Shown here piece after piece: positions 1-7,893 of a DNA stretch of 64,000 bases. The stretch covers positions 1,550,001 to 1,614,000 of the forward strand of contig NZ_CP124591.1 of NCBI RefSeq assembly GCF_038095555.1, given 5' to 3'. Made by a program: the position numbers and the translations under genes. The notes below the pieces were generated by a model, which did no database searches, was not told where the DNA came from, and worked only from the letters and a program-made list of their open reading frames with translations. This stretch comes from Macrococcoides psychrotolerans. GTDB lineage: Bacteria > Bacillota > Bacilli > Staphylococcales > Staphylococcaceae. Numbering within the stretch: the first letter of the stretch is position 1; every line of letters begins with the position of its first letter.

Positions 1-240
1 ATACGTCATATCTAGGTTACGTCGACCGAACCCTTGCAGGTCTGGATATCCTGGATGTGCACCGATACCTGTACCATGTGCTTTACAACGTTCTATCGTC
101 TGATTTAATACATTAAAGTCACCTGCATGCATCCCACAAGCAATATTTGCTGAAGTAATCAACGGAATAATCGCTTCATCATTGCCTATCTTATAGTTAC
201 CGAAACTTTCGCCTAAATCCGCATTTAAGTCAATGAACAT
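1..240 (-). CDS. pxpA: 5-oxoprolinase subunit A (LamB/YcsF family), 3' part cut by window edge
   Basis: Partial gene: 80 N-terminal codons are present and the rest lies beyond position 1. The start MFIDLNADLGESFGNYKIGN and the later G-I-G-A-H-P-G-Y-P-D-L-Q-G-F-G-R-R motif are typical of the PxpA/YcsF family. With PxpB and PxpC this protein hydrolyses 5-oxoproline (pyroglutamate) to glutamate using ATP, in the cytoplasm. It starts one base after the accC stop, so it is the last gene of a pxpB-pxpC-accB-accC-pxpA operon. The ATG has the purine-rich stretch TGGAGGGA just upstream, inside the accC end. Confidence 0.93.
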   Translation of the reverse strand, partial: MFIDLNADLGESFGNYKIGNDEAIIPLITSANIACGMHAGDFNVLNQTIERCKAHGTGIGAHPGYPDLQGFGRRNLDMTY

Positions 241-241
241 A

Positions 242-1591
242 TTATCCCTCCAGGAAGTGATTTTTCTCTAAGAATTTAATATCAACTAAGTTTTCATGAT
301 ATCTTGGATGCTGTACGATACGATACTGGTAATCTAAATTTGTCTCGAATCCCGCAATAACTGTTTCATCAAGTGCGGCAAGCATCTTCTTGATTGCGCG
401 GTCACGTGTCTTATCGAATGTAATGAATTTACCGATCATCGAATCATAAAATGGAGATACCATACAGTCAGGATATAAGAATGTATCGATACGTACCCCT
501 GGTCCTGCAGGAAGATGTAATGCAGTTACTTTCCCTGGACTCGGTCTAAAGCCATGATTCGGATCTTCGGCATTGATACGGCATTCCATACTAAAGCCCA
601 TGATTTGAATGTCTTCTTGTTTCAGATCAAATTCATCATATAATGCAATCTTGAGCTGTGCCTCAATGATATCAACGCCAGTGACCATTTCCGTTACGGT
701 ATGTTCTACTTGAACACGCGTATTCATCTCAAGGAAGTAGTATTCTTGTATTTCTTCTACATATAAGAATTCAAGCGTACCTGCGCCGCGATAGCTAATA
801 TTTTTCGCAGCGTTAACAGCATCTGTCGTCATGCGTACGCGTACTTCGTCCGGCACGATAACAGCAGGTGCTTCTTCAATTAGCTTCTGGTTGTTACGCT
901 GAATCGAACAGTCACGATCATAGAGATGTACAGCATCTCCATGGCCGTCACCAATGACCTGAACTTCGATATGACGTGCTGTACGAATGAATTTCTCGAT
1001 ATATACACGGTCATCACCGAATGCTTTCTTTGCTTCGTTCTTTGCAGCATGGAATAAGTTATCGAAATCTTCTTCACGACTCACGATACGCATCCCTTTA
1101 CCACCACCACCGGCAACCGCTTTAATCACAAGTGGCACTCCGATTTCACGCGCTTTTTCACGGGCTTCTTCGATCGTTGGAATGACATCTTTAGAACCTG
1201 GAATAACTGGGACACCTGCAACAATCATTGTCTTACGTGCCTCTGCTTTATCACCCATCTTGTCGATAGTCTCAGGCGTCGGTCCGATAAAGACGATGTC
1301 ATGCTCAGCACAAAGGCGTGCAAACCTAGAGTTTTCCGCTAAGAATCCATATCCTGGATGGATGGCATCTGCATGTGTAATTTCTGCAGCGGCAATAATA
1401 TTATTCATATTAAGATAACTTTCTGTTGAACTCGCAGGGCCTATACAAACTGCTTCATCTGCAAGTGCAACATGTAAGCTGTCAGCGTCGGTATTAGAAT
1501 AAACTGCAACCGTCTTGATGCCGAGTTTCTTACATGATCTGATAATACGAATCGCGATTTCCCCGCGATTCGCGATAAGAACTTTCTTCAA
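242..1591 (-). CDS. accC: Biotin carboxylase (AccC paralogue in the 5-oxoprolinase operon)
   Basis: 449 residues, the normal length for biotin carboxylase, which uses ATP and bicarbonate to carboxylate biotin on a carrier protein. The N-terminal MKKVLIANRGEIAIRI, the ATP-grasp glycine loop at about 160-167 (AGGGGKG), RDCSIQRNNQK at 226-236 and EMNTRVQVEHTVTE at 288-301 are all intact. The start codon is TTG with a strong AAGGGGGAA ribosome site. The gene lies between accB (12-nt gap) and pxpA (1-nt gap). No carboxyltransferase genes accA/accD are nearby, so the acceptor is unclear. It could serve fatty-acid synthesis or a 5-oxoproline-linked carboxylation; the location favours a dedicated paralogue. 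Confidence 0.93.
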   Translation of the reverse strand: MKKVLIANRGEIAIRIIRSCKKLGIKTVAVYSNTDADSLHVALADEAVCIGPASSTESYLNMNNIIAAAEITHADAIHPGYGFLAENSRFARLCAEHDIVFIGPTPETIDKMGDKAEARKTMIVAGVPVIPGSKDVIPTIEEAREKAREIGVPLVIKAVAGGGGKGMRIVSREEDFDNLFHAAKNEAKKAFGDDRVYIEKFIRTARHIEVQVIGDGHGDAVHLYDRDCSIQRNNQKLIEEAPAVIVPDEVRVRMTTDAVNAAKNISYRGAGTLEFLYVEEIQEYYFLEMNTRVQVEHTVTEMVTGVDIIEAQLKIALYDEFDLKQEDIQIMGFSMECRINAEDPNHGFRPSPGKVTALHLPAGPGVRIDTFLYPDCMVSPFYDSMIGKFITFDKTRDRAIKKMLAALDETVIAGFETNLDYQYRIVQHPRYHENLVDIKFLEKNHFLEG

Positions 1592-1603
1592 CGTATTTCC
1601 CCC

Positions 1604-2035
1604 TTACTTCTCTTTAATACGTACAAGTGGCTCGTCATATGCAACAGCAGTACCATTTTGTACGAAGATTTCTTCGATTGTACCGTCAACATCTGCAAAG
1701 ACATCATTCATCACTTTCATTGCTTCAATAATACCGATGCGATCACCTTTTTCCACTTTATCTCCTACACGAATAAAAGGTTCCTTCGATGTTTCATCCT
1801 GCATATTATAGTATGTTCCGACAAGCTGAGATTTTTGTACATGATCGCCTGGCGTTTCTCGTTCAGCTTGAACTTGTGATTGTGGTACTCCTGCAACAGG
1901 TGCTTGTGGTACGTATTGTACTTCTTGCACCGCTTTTTCTACGTAATACTCATCTTTCCCTGACTTTACTTTAATGATCTTTAAATCATTGTCGTTCATC
2001 ATATCGATTAACTGCTGTAACTTTTCTGAATTCAT
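1604..2035 (-). CDS. accB: Biotin carboxyl carrier protein (AccB paralogue)
   Basis: 143 residues. A variable N-terminal part and a Pro/Gln/Ala-rich linker (about 40-65) precede a biotinyl/lipoyl domain (about 70-143). The biotinylation motif EAMKVMN places the acceptor lysine at residue 107. The canonical motif is AMKM, and here the following Met is displaced by Val (M-K-V-M), a variation seen in some carriers. It follows pxpC with one base between the genes and precedes its partner biotin carboxylase. BirA would attach biotin; birA is not in this window. Confidence 0.92.
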   Translation of the reverse strand: MNSEKLQQLIDMMNDNDLKIIKVKSGKDEYYVEKAVQEVQYVPQAPVAGVPQSQVQAERETPGDHVQKSQLVGTYYNMQDETSKEPFIRVGDKVEKGDRIGIIEAMKVMNDVFADVDGTIEEIFVQNGTAVAYDEPLVRIKEK

Positions 2036-2036
2036 T

Positions 2037-3008
2037 TTACTCCGCCCTTTGTATTAATTTTTGGATTCTGCCACTCGTATGTCTTACATCATACGCATGT
2101 AGGCCAACTTCATTAATAATGCTCATCATTTTCTTCTTCTCTTCAATCGCTTCTTCAAGCGTTCCTTCTACAAGGCGTACTTCACTGCCAGGTGCTTTTT
2201 GTACAAGTGTCGGGATATCTGCAAAGTATACCGTCCCAATCTTCGCATAACCACCGACAGTCTGACGATCATTCAATAAAATAATCGGCTGCCCGTCAGA
2301 TGCAACTTGTATGCTACCCAATTGGACAGGTTCTGAAATAATGTCATAGTTCGTCTTCACTTGAAGCGGTTCACCTTCTAGACGCATACCCATACGGTCA
2401 GATGTATTTGAAATTTCATAAGTGTTCAGCAATGTTTCATGAACATCTTTAAAACGTTTATACTGACGACCAGGTATAAAACGGATCGTACTCACCTTAT
2501 CGATAAAATGTGTCGCTAAGCGCTGCGTCTTGCTATGCTCAGGCTTATTGAACTCGAGAATATCATCTTTACGTAATGTACGCCCTTCAACACCACCGAT
2601 ACCAATCTTAGTGTGTGTTGCATAACTATTATTCACCTTGTCCAGCTTAAAGCCATTCTTTACTGTTAAATACGTTCTATAGCCGTTCTTCACTGCTTTG
2701 AATGTTAAGATATCTCCGGCTTCAGCGTTATGTACAGCACGATTTTCTACAGGTGTATCATTAAGTTCCGCAAGCATATTACCTCCTGTAATCACAAATG
2801 CACATGCTTCTTCAAACTTAAATATCCCCCCTTGCATCGTCATCTCGATACTCATAAATTCATCATTGCCTAGGAGTAAATTACCAAGCATGACTGCACG
2901 ATAATCCATTCCGCCAGAAGGACTAAGACCGATATTCTGATAGCCGAATCGACCGAGATCTTGAATGGTCGTGAACAACCCTGGATTAATAACCTGTAAT
3001 CCCATCAT
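2037..3008 (-). CDS. pxpC: 5-oxoprolinase subunit C (KipA / AHS2 family)
   Basis: 323 residues. MGLQVINPGLFTTIQDLGR is the family's N-terminal signature, and SDRMGMRLEGEPL and QVASDGQPIILLNDRQTVGG are further conserved blocks. PxpC forms the ATP-dependent 5-oxoprolinase with PxpA and PxpB. The fold is cyclophilin-like and related to a domain of urea/allophanate carboxylases, so databases often call it a biotin-dependent carboxyltransferase. Its start overlaps the pxpB stop by four bases (ATGA), indicating translational coupling. Two adjacent ATGs are possible starts behind AAGGAGGAG. Confidence 0.92.
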   Translation of the reverse strand: MMGLQVINPGLFTTIQDLGRFGYQNIGLSPSGGMDYRAVMLGNLLLGNDEFMSIEMTMQGGIFKFEEACAFVITGGNMLAELNDTPVENRAVHNAEAGDILTFKAVKNGYRTYLTVKNGFKLDKVNNSYATHTKIGIGGVEGRTLRKDDILEFNKPEHSKTQRLATHFIDKVSTIRFIPGRQYKRFKDVHETLLNTYEISNTSDRMGMRLEGEPLQVKTNYDIISEPVQLGSIQVASDGQPIILLNDRQTVGGYAKIGTVYFADIPTLVQKAPGSEVRLVEGTLEEAIEEKKKMMSIINEVGLHAYDVRHTSGRIQKLIQRAE

Positions 3009-3718
3009 TTCTCCTCCTTCACTTGTATCTCATACGTACCCGCTTCAACTTGACGCTTAATCTCGTCAAACTGTTCAAGCGTAATCGGTTCGTACTTAAT
3101 ATAATCACCCGCTTCATAATAAACGACAGGATTTCTATTTGGGTCATAGAGCTTCAGTGGTGTCTGCCCGATAATATTCCAGCCTCCTGGTGACTGAAGT
3201 GGATACATTCCTGTCTGATTCGCAGCGATACCGACAGAACCTGCTGGAATCGCTTTTCTAGGAGATGACCTACGCGGCGTCGCGATACGCTCATCCAGAC
3301 CACCAAGATACGGGAACCCCGGCATAAATCCTAGCATATAGACTAAGTATTCATTTTCAGAATGAATCTGAATCACTTCTTCTGTCGTTAATTCATGTGC
3401 TGCTGCAAGTTCTTCTAGATCAAGCGCATACTTTTTGTCATAACATACAGGTATTACAAACGTACGCTTCTTTTCAGTATTACTGTCAGCTATCTTTAAT
3501 TCTGAAATGTGCTTCTTTAGTTCATCATGTGTTGTTATATCATCATTAAAATATATTACTAAAGTATTATATGAATTGACCAGTTCAGTTATCCCTTCAA
3601 TCTGTGCCTGTTCGATCGCTCGACTTAGAGCAATCACAGATGTGTTAATATCAGGTGCGATTTTTTCGTTAAATACGCAGCTAATACAATTTTCACTAAC
3701 ATCGAAAAATTTCATCAT
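3005..3718 (-). CDS. pxpB: 5-oxoprolinase subunit B (KipI / AHS1 family)
   Basis: 237 residues, the expected size for PxpB. The conserved segment GFMPGFPYLGGLDERIATPR and the following S-P-R-K-A-I-P-A-G-S-V-G-I-A block identify the AHS1 family. The B. subtilis homologue KipI was first described as an inhibitor of the sporulation kinase KinA; the broader role is as the 5-oxoprolinase partner of PxpC. It is the first gene of the operon, preceded by AAAGGGG and two adjacent ATGs. A CodY-like composite operator lies 37-66 bases upstream. Confidence 0.92.
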   Translation of the reverse strand: MMKFFDVSENCISCVFNEKIAPDINTSVIALSRAIEQAQIEGITELVNSYNTLVIYFNDDITTHDELKKHISELKIADSNTEKKRTFVIPVCYDKKYALDLEELAAAHELTTEEVIQIHSENEYLVYMLGFMPGFPYLGGLDERIATPRRSSPRKAIPAGSVGIAANQTGMYPLQSPGGWNIIGQTPLKLYDPNRNPVVYYEAGDYIKYEPITLEQFDEIKRQVEAGTYEIQVKEEK

Positions 3719-3754
3719 GTAACCCCTTTCTTTACAACATTAATATGTTACCAT

Positions 3755-3784
3755 AATTTTCTGATTATTAGAAACTATTTTCTA
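3755..3784 (-). promoter_or_regulatory. CodY-like box plus inverted repeat upstream of the pxp operon
   Basis: Positions 3755-3769 read AATTTTCTGATTATT, matching 13 of 15 positions of the CodY consensus AATTTTCWGAAAATT. They run directly into TAGAAA-CTAT-TTTCTA (3769-3784), a perfect 6-bp inverted repeat with a 4-base spacer. The same arrangement AATTTTCT-N6-TAGAAA-N4-TTTCTA occurs at 48738-48767 upstream of the symporter gene. CodY is known to repress nitrogen and amino-acid uptake genes; control by it here is an inference. Confidence 0.55.
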
Positions 3785-3831
3785 TCATTTAACGCGTTAA
3801 GGCGACTATATAGAGGCACAAGGGGAATGCG

Positions 3832-3852
3832 AATTTGGCACCATGCCAATTT
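3832..3852. promoter_or_regulatory. Short palindrome in the pxp upstream region
   Basis: TTGGCA-CCA-TGCCAA (3835-3849), extended by two further complementary A/T pairs, forms a palindrome about 115 bases upstream of pxpB and 70 bases downstream of the protease stop on the minus strand. It could be an operator or a small RNA hairpin. I do not recognise the cognate regulator. Confidence 0.3.
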
Positions 3853-3880
3853 CATACATCAATTCTCTCCCCTTTAAAAC

Positions 3881-3909
3881 AAAAAACCCTCCCGACATAA
3901 ATTCGGGAG
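3881..3909 (-). terminator. Rho-independent terminator of the S8 protease gene
   Basis: CTCCCGA (3889-3895) pairs with TCGGGAG (3903-3909). On the minus strand the hairpin is followed by GG and a run of six T. It lies just after the protease stop codon. Confidence 0.85.
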
Positions 3910-3917
3910 AGCTCATA

Positions 3918-6900
3918 TTACTTCAATCCAAATGTATTAAATTGTGTAACCTGGATACCATATTGTCCAAGCTTCTTATCGTACTTACTTGCGACGCGTT
4001 GGTTAGCGTCTGCATTATATACATTCAGTCCTCTGTTTCCTTTAATATATAATGCATAAGGTCGTACTAATGATTTCACTTCTGAATCTCCAGCTTTAAC
4101 CAGTACTTGAACTGCATTCTGATATGTGCTGTCTACTTTTTTAATCTGTATCGTTACATCTCCATATTTGCTCAGTTCATTCATGTTTGCTGAATTTAAA
4201 CTGACAGCGTGCAGCGATGTATTTAATACGATACTTTTATTCTTCTTCATCTGTGAAAGTTTAGCAAGCTGTGATTTAGTAAAGGTTACAGCTTTGTCAC
4301 CTTCCACTGTTAATACTTTTTGCTTTCCGTTAACAAATTGATTGACTTCGCTGTCTGTTAACGTCTTAGCTTCATCAACTGGTGTCCCAGTGTTATCTTT
4401 GATGTCTTTGTGTCCTTCTGAGACCTCATTCGTATTCGTGTTCACCGTATACTTAAAGCTGGCTTTATTTCCTGCAACATCCTCAACGTTTAATGTGAGA
4501 TGATATTCACCTTTATCGTTGATATCGATCGTTCCTTCACCACCATCAGATATTACGACTTCACCTGTTTTATTATTGCTTAGTTCATAGCTAGCTTTTA
4601 GAAATTCAGAAACATTATAGTTAATATCATAACTTGCAAGTGTTTCTTTAGCATTGATGTACAGGTCATCAAGTTTAAATGATAGCTTTCCATTATTTAA
4701 AGCTAATGATTTTATTTCTGCTGGTTTCGTCTTAACAAATAATGGATAGTCATCTGCTGTGGCATTTCCATTATCACTCGTCGTAATAGCATCTACTGCA
4801 TATACACCGTCTGCAAGCTTCCCTTCAACGCGATTTGAGCCTTCAATATTGTACAGCTTACCATCCAGCACAACTTCTTTCTCTCCATCTAAACCAGGGA
4901 ATAGATCAATACTTCCTACGTAACCGTCACCTGCTGGTCCACTCTTCTCATTCAGTAAATCATAATATTTTAACAGCGTTAAGTTTTGTTTATTATATAC
5001 TTTCATGTGTACTGAAGAAGCGTCATTATTACCATCACCGTTTGGTGACATATGGTAGTTTGTCAGGGCAAATTTTTCAAAGCCTTTCTTCTTCACTTCA
5101 GATAAGTTCGCTGCAAATGGCAGAGCATAGGAACGATTGCCTTTAAAGTGAATATATCCTTGAATTTCGTCACCTTGAACAGGTGTGCCTGCTGGAATAT
5201 TTAAGTTTACAGTAACCTTACCTGACTGGATTGATTGCACATCTGTAGTTACTGTTGCACCAGATTTTGAAGGTCGTGTTGTTTCAACTTCAATTGCATA
5301 GTTATCATCAGATGATAATTTCTGTACATCAATAGTCTTCGTAATTACTTGTGCTTTACTTGTCGGAACTTGGTTGCCAAATGCAATCGTTCCACGTGTA
5401 TGTGTTTGTTTCACGCCATTTACTTCTGTTTCATGCGCCACTTTGAAAAGTGATGTTGCAGTTGCAGCTTCAAGTGGCTGAACTAGACCCGCACCTTGAC
5501 TGAAGACGTCAAATTTAGATTTATCAAGATGTTTCGCTGTATTGCTCAGTGCACTCTTAATATCAAATGGTGTCCATTCTGGATGTAATTCTTTCAATAG
5601 GGCACTCACCCCAGAGATATGTGGTGTAGCCATCGATGTTCCTGTGTATTGTGCGTATGCCTTACTATAGTTATCGCCTACTGCAAACGAAGGAATTGTC
5701 GACAAAATATTTGTTCCAGGTGCACTCACGTCAGGCTTAATATCAAAGTTTGGCAATGATGGTCCACGAGAAGATGAGTCATTCACGTCATCTCCTGGTG
5801 TCGTCGTAACGTTGAATTTAGTGAAATCAATCATCACCTTCTCTTTTTCAAGCTTCGCTTTCAGTGCTAAACCTTGTGTGCGGTCCATATCAACAGTCGG
5901 GATATAATCGAATGAAGCACCCACGAAAATATCTGCCGGTCCTGGGCTATTTGACCCTGTCTCTGAATTGTAAACAATAACCGCCTTTGCACCTGCATCT
6001 TTTGCATTTTTAATCTTCTCTACAAATGCAATTTCACCACGTTCTACAAGTGCAACTTTATCTTTCACATTCACTTGCGCAAAATCTTCTTTCTTTCCAA
6101 GTCCTGGTATATTTACAAGTTCATATTGATCCTTTAACGTTGTTTCTGGATTATTTCCAAACTCATACGCCATCAACTTGTAATTCTTTGTTTCTTCACC
6201 TAGCTTTAAATCAACATCTATACGTTCTTCAGGTAGTGTTGTATTACCTACGCCGATTCCTAACGGACTCGTTGCCGGTCCACCAATTGTTGAACGCTCT
6301 GGTCCGGAGTTTCCTGTTGCAACGTTCGCCGTTACACCAAGGAGCATCGCATTGTTCACTGCCATCGAGTTCGCTTGATTTTCTTCTGGACTTGAATTAC
6401 CTAGCGATAAGTTGATGACATCCATATCATCCTTCACCGCATCTTCAATGCCACCAACAATCCATGACGTACTTCCACGACCGTACGCTCCAAGCACACG
6501 ATATGCATATAAATCGACATTCGGTGCGATACCATACATTCCGAATTCATTCTTACCTTGTGCAGCAATCGTCCCTGCAACGTGTGTTCCATGAGTTGTA
6601 TAATATTCGCTGCCACTTTCATTGACTTCCGGCAGGTGGCCTGGACGTTCTTCCGGTTTCGTTTCATAAGGGTCATCTGCATTACGCTTCGTATTGTAGT
6701 CACCACCACCAACATAGTTGCGGCCACCCTTATAGACATCCTTTAAATCTGGATGGTTATAGTCGATTCCTGTATCAATTACTCCGACTTTAACACCCTT
6801 ACCTTTATTACCTAGCTCCCATACTTTATCTACCTTCAAATGTGTGATACTCGGAATCAGCTTTAAGTTCAGCTCATCTCCCATCGTATCTTTGGCCACA

Positions 6901-7448
6901 TCTTGTTGTTTTGAAGCCTGCATTTCAGAAGGATCGATTTGGATGACATCATCTTTTTCGACGAGTGCGACATCTTCAATTTGAGCAATCTTTTCAATAT
7001 CTTTAGCATCAACCGTCATTGCCTCAGCGTTAATTACCGTTTGATATGAATGATTCTTCTTATATTTGATGCCTTTATTCTGCATCTTGCTGTTTGCCTT
7101 CTGCTGCTGTTTTGCAATCTTTTCTTTAACCTTTTCATCTGAGAGCTTTGACCATTTCTTGCTCTTGGTCTGTTTTAACCCTCGTTCCAGTCCGACAGAG
7201 GGTTCATCATAGTGTACGATAACATTGACTTGTCCGGAAATCCCCTTTAAGTCATTATCAATTGCCCCTTGTTGGCTCAATACTTTCAGCTGACTGTCAA
7301 TCGCTTTATTTTGGGCAATGCTTGTACTATTTAACTTTGGTGCTCGAGGTTTCTTGGTGTCAAATTCTGCACCTTGAACAGGTGACACCAGTGTTGTTAC
7401 AAGTCCGATCGATAATAATGCCGCTTTTAGCTTAAACTTCTTGGTCAA
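3918..7448 (-). CDS. Large secreted subtilisin-family (S8) serine protease, Vpr-like
   Basis: 1176 residues. An N-terminal signal peptide (about 1-26, ending near VQG-AE) is followed by an I9 propeptide (about 70-172). The subtilase domain carries Asp225 in GVIDTGIDYNHPDL, His285 in HGTHVAGT, oxyanion Asn379 in TGNSGP and Ser604 in GTSMATPHISG. A protease-associated (PA) insert lies at about 440-545, and a long beta-rich C-terminal part with Fn3-like and calcium-type (SPNGDGNND) segments follows. There is no LPXTG anchor, so the enzyme is probably released or held by the C-terminal part. The start is TTG behind GGAGG. A CodY-like box overlaps its leader, consistent with nutrient-repressed extracellular proteolysis. 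Confidence 0.93.
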   Translation of the reverse strand: MTKKFKLKAALLSIGLVTTLVSPVQGAEFDTKKPRAPKLNSTSIAQNKAIDSQLKVLSQQGAIDNDLKGISGQVNVIVHYDEPSVGLERGLKQTKSKKWSKLSDEKVKEKIAKQQQKANSKMQNKGIKYKKNHSYQTVINAEAMTVDAKDIEKIAQIEDVALVEKDDVIQIDPSEMQASKQQDVAKDTMGDELNLKLIPSITHLKVDKVWELGNKGKGVKVGVIDTGIDYNHPDLKDVYKGGRNYVGGGDYNTKRNADDPYETKPEERPGHLPEVNESGSEYYTTHGTHVAGTIAAQGKNEFGMYGIAPNVDLYAYRVLGAYGRGSTSWIVGGIEDAVKDDMDVINLSLGNSSPEENQANSMAVNNAMLLGVTANVATGNSGPERSTIGGPATSPLGIGVGNTTLPEERIDVDLKLGEETKNYKLMAYEFGNNPETTLKDQYELVNIPGLGKKEDFAQVNVKDKVALVERGEIAFVEKIKNAKDAGAKAVIVYNSETGSNSPGPADIFVGASFDYIPTVDMDRTQGLALKAKLEKEKVMIDFTKFNVTTTPGDDVNDSSSRGPSLPNFDIKPDVSAPGTNILSTIPSFAVGDNYSKAYAQYTGTSMATPHISGVSALLKELHPEWTPFDIKSALSNTAKHLDKSKFDVFSQGAGLVQPLEAATATSLFKVAHETEVNGVKQTHTRGTIAFGNQVPTSKAQVITKTIDVQKLSSDDNYAIEVETTRPSKSGATVTTDVQSIQSGKVTVNLNIPAGTPVQGDEIQGYIHFKGNRSYALPFAANLSEVKKKGFEKFALTNYHMSPNGDGNNDASSVHMKVYNKQNLTLLKYYDLLNEKSGPAGDGYVGSIDLFPGLDGEKEVVLDGKLYNIEGSNRVEGKLADGVYAVDAITTSDNGNATADDYPLFVKTKPAEIKSLALNNGKLSFKLDDLYINAKETLASYDINYNVSEFLKASYELSNNKTGEVVISDGGEGTIDINDKGEYHLTLNVEDVAGNKASFKYTVNTNTNEVSEGHKDIKDNTGTPVDEAKTLTDSEVNQFVNGKQKVLTVEGDKAVTFTKSQLAKLSQMKKNKSIVLNTSLHAVSLNSANMNELSKYGDVTIQIKKVDSTYQNAVQVLVKAGDSEVKSLVRPYALYIKGNRGLNVYNADANQRVASKYDKKLGQYGIQVTQFNTFGLK

Positions 7449-7469
7449 TGAAATTCCTCCGAATCATAT

Positions 7470-7484
7470 AATAGTCTGAAAATT
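7470..7484 (-). promoter_or_regulatory. CodY-like box in the protease leader
   Basis: AATAGTCTGAAAATT (minus strand AATTTTCAGACTATT) matches 13 of 15 positions of the CodY consensus. It lies 22 bases before the protease start and about 14 bases downstream of the predicted -10, a position suited to blocking transcription. Confidence 0.5.
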
Positions 7485-7497
7485 TTGTATGTTTATT

Positions 7498-7526
7498 ATA
7501 TTATATCGATTTTCGAAAGAAAGCAA
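7498..7526 (-). promoter_or_regulatory. Predicted promoter of the S8 protease
   Basis: On the minus strand TTGCTT (7521-7526) and TAATAT (7498-7503) are separated by 17 bases. An overlapping TATAAT in the same A/T run is an alternative -10. The promoter sits between the small upstream gene and the protease, so the protease need not depend on read-through. Confidence 0.45.
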
Positions 7527-7541
7527 TACCTTTTTTTTATT

Positions 7542-7736
7542 TTATAAAATTGTGTTGTCATCATGATCACGTTCAATATGCAGAACATAAGGATTTTGAA
7601 TAAGGAGGCTATGGTCTTCCTCATTCAACTCTACTAAATATTGCTGCATCATTTCGTAATGACGAATGACGTCTATATGTGCTTCTTCAAAAAAAGAGTC
7701 TTGTGCGTCAGGATGGAGCTGCACTAAATATTTCAT
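7542..7736 (-). CDS. Small I9 (subtilisin propeptide)-like protein, possible protease inhibitor
   Basis: 64 residues with a good GAGGTGA ribosome site. The pattern KYLVQL, a helix, then HYEMMQQYLVELNEEDHSLL and NPYVLHIERD resembles the I9 propeptide/inhibitor fold: beta strand, helix, hydrophobic strand, E-E-x helix, then N/D-P-x-V-x-x-I-E-x-D. There is no signal peptide or catalytic domain, so it would be a free-standing cytoplasmic I9 domain, comparable in design to yeast proteinase B inhibitor. It is co-oriented 93 bases upstream of the S8 protease gene. The assignment rests on visual resemblance; a hypothetical protein of another fold is possible. Confidence 0.6.
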   Translation of the reverse strand: MKYLVQLHPDAQDSFFEEAHIDVIRHYEMMQQYLVELNEEDHSLLIQNPYVLHIERDHDDNTIL

Positions 7737-7753
7737 AAAATCACCTCACTTGT

Positions 7754-7786
7754 AAAAAAAGTCTGAGACGGAGAATGTCTCAGACT
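7754..7786 (-). terminator. Terminator downstream of the transaldolase-like gene
   Basis: AGTCTGAGAC (7760-7769) pairs perfectly with GTCTCAGACT (7777-7786), and the minus-strand transcript then has seven T. It separates the transaldolase-like gene from the I9-like gene. Confidence 0.85.
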
Positions 7787-7797
7787 ACTGTTATTTT

Positions 7798-7866
7798 GTG
7801 CGAGTGGCCGTTTTTTGGACACTCAGATGTATTTGGGTGTGCGAGTGGCCGTTTTTTGGACACTCA
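7798..7866. repeat. Two copies of a 41-bp palindromic repeat unit
   Basis: Two identical 28-nt segments (7798-7825 and 7839-7866) start exactly 41 bases apart. Each contains GAGTGGCC-GTTTTTT-GGACACTC, an imperfect hairpin with a T-rich loop. The same hairpin type with the same 41-base period recurs at 61681-61832 with a different linker. The copies lie just beyond the 3' end of the transaldolase-like gene. They do not look like IS ends or CRISPR. Confidence 0.8.
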
Positions 7867-7893
7867 CCACATCACCTACTCATCACAAATCAA

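Noticed and set aside
987..1418. Plus-strand 143-residue frame inside accC
   Set aside because: Antisense to a fully conserved gene; no ribosome site and an Ala/Ser/Ile-rich artefact composition.
6026..6415. Plus-strand reading frames inside the protease gene
   Set aside because: They are antisense to conserved catalytic sequence, with low-complexity composition and no ribosome site.
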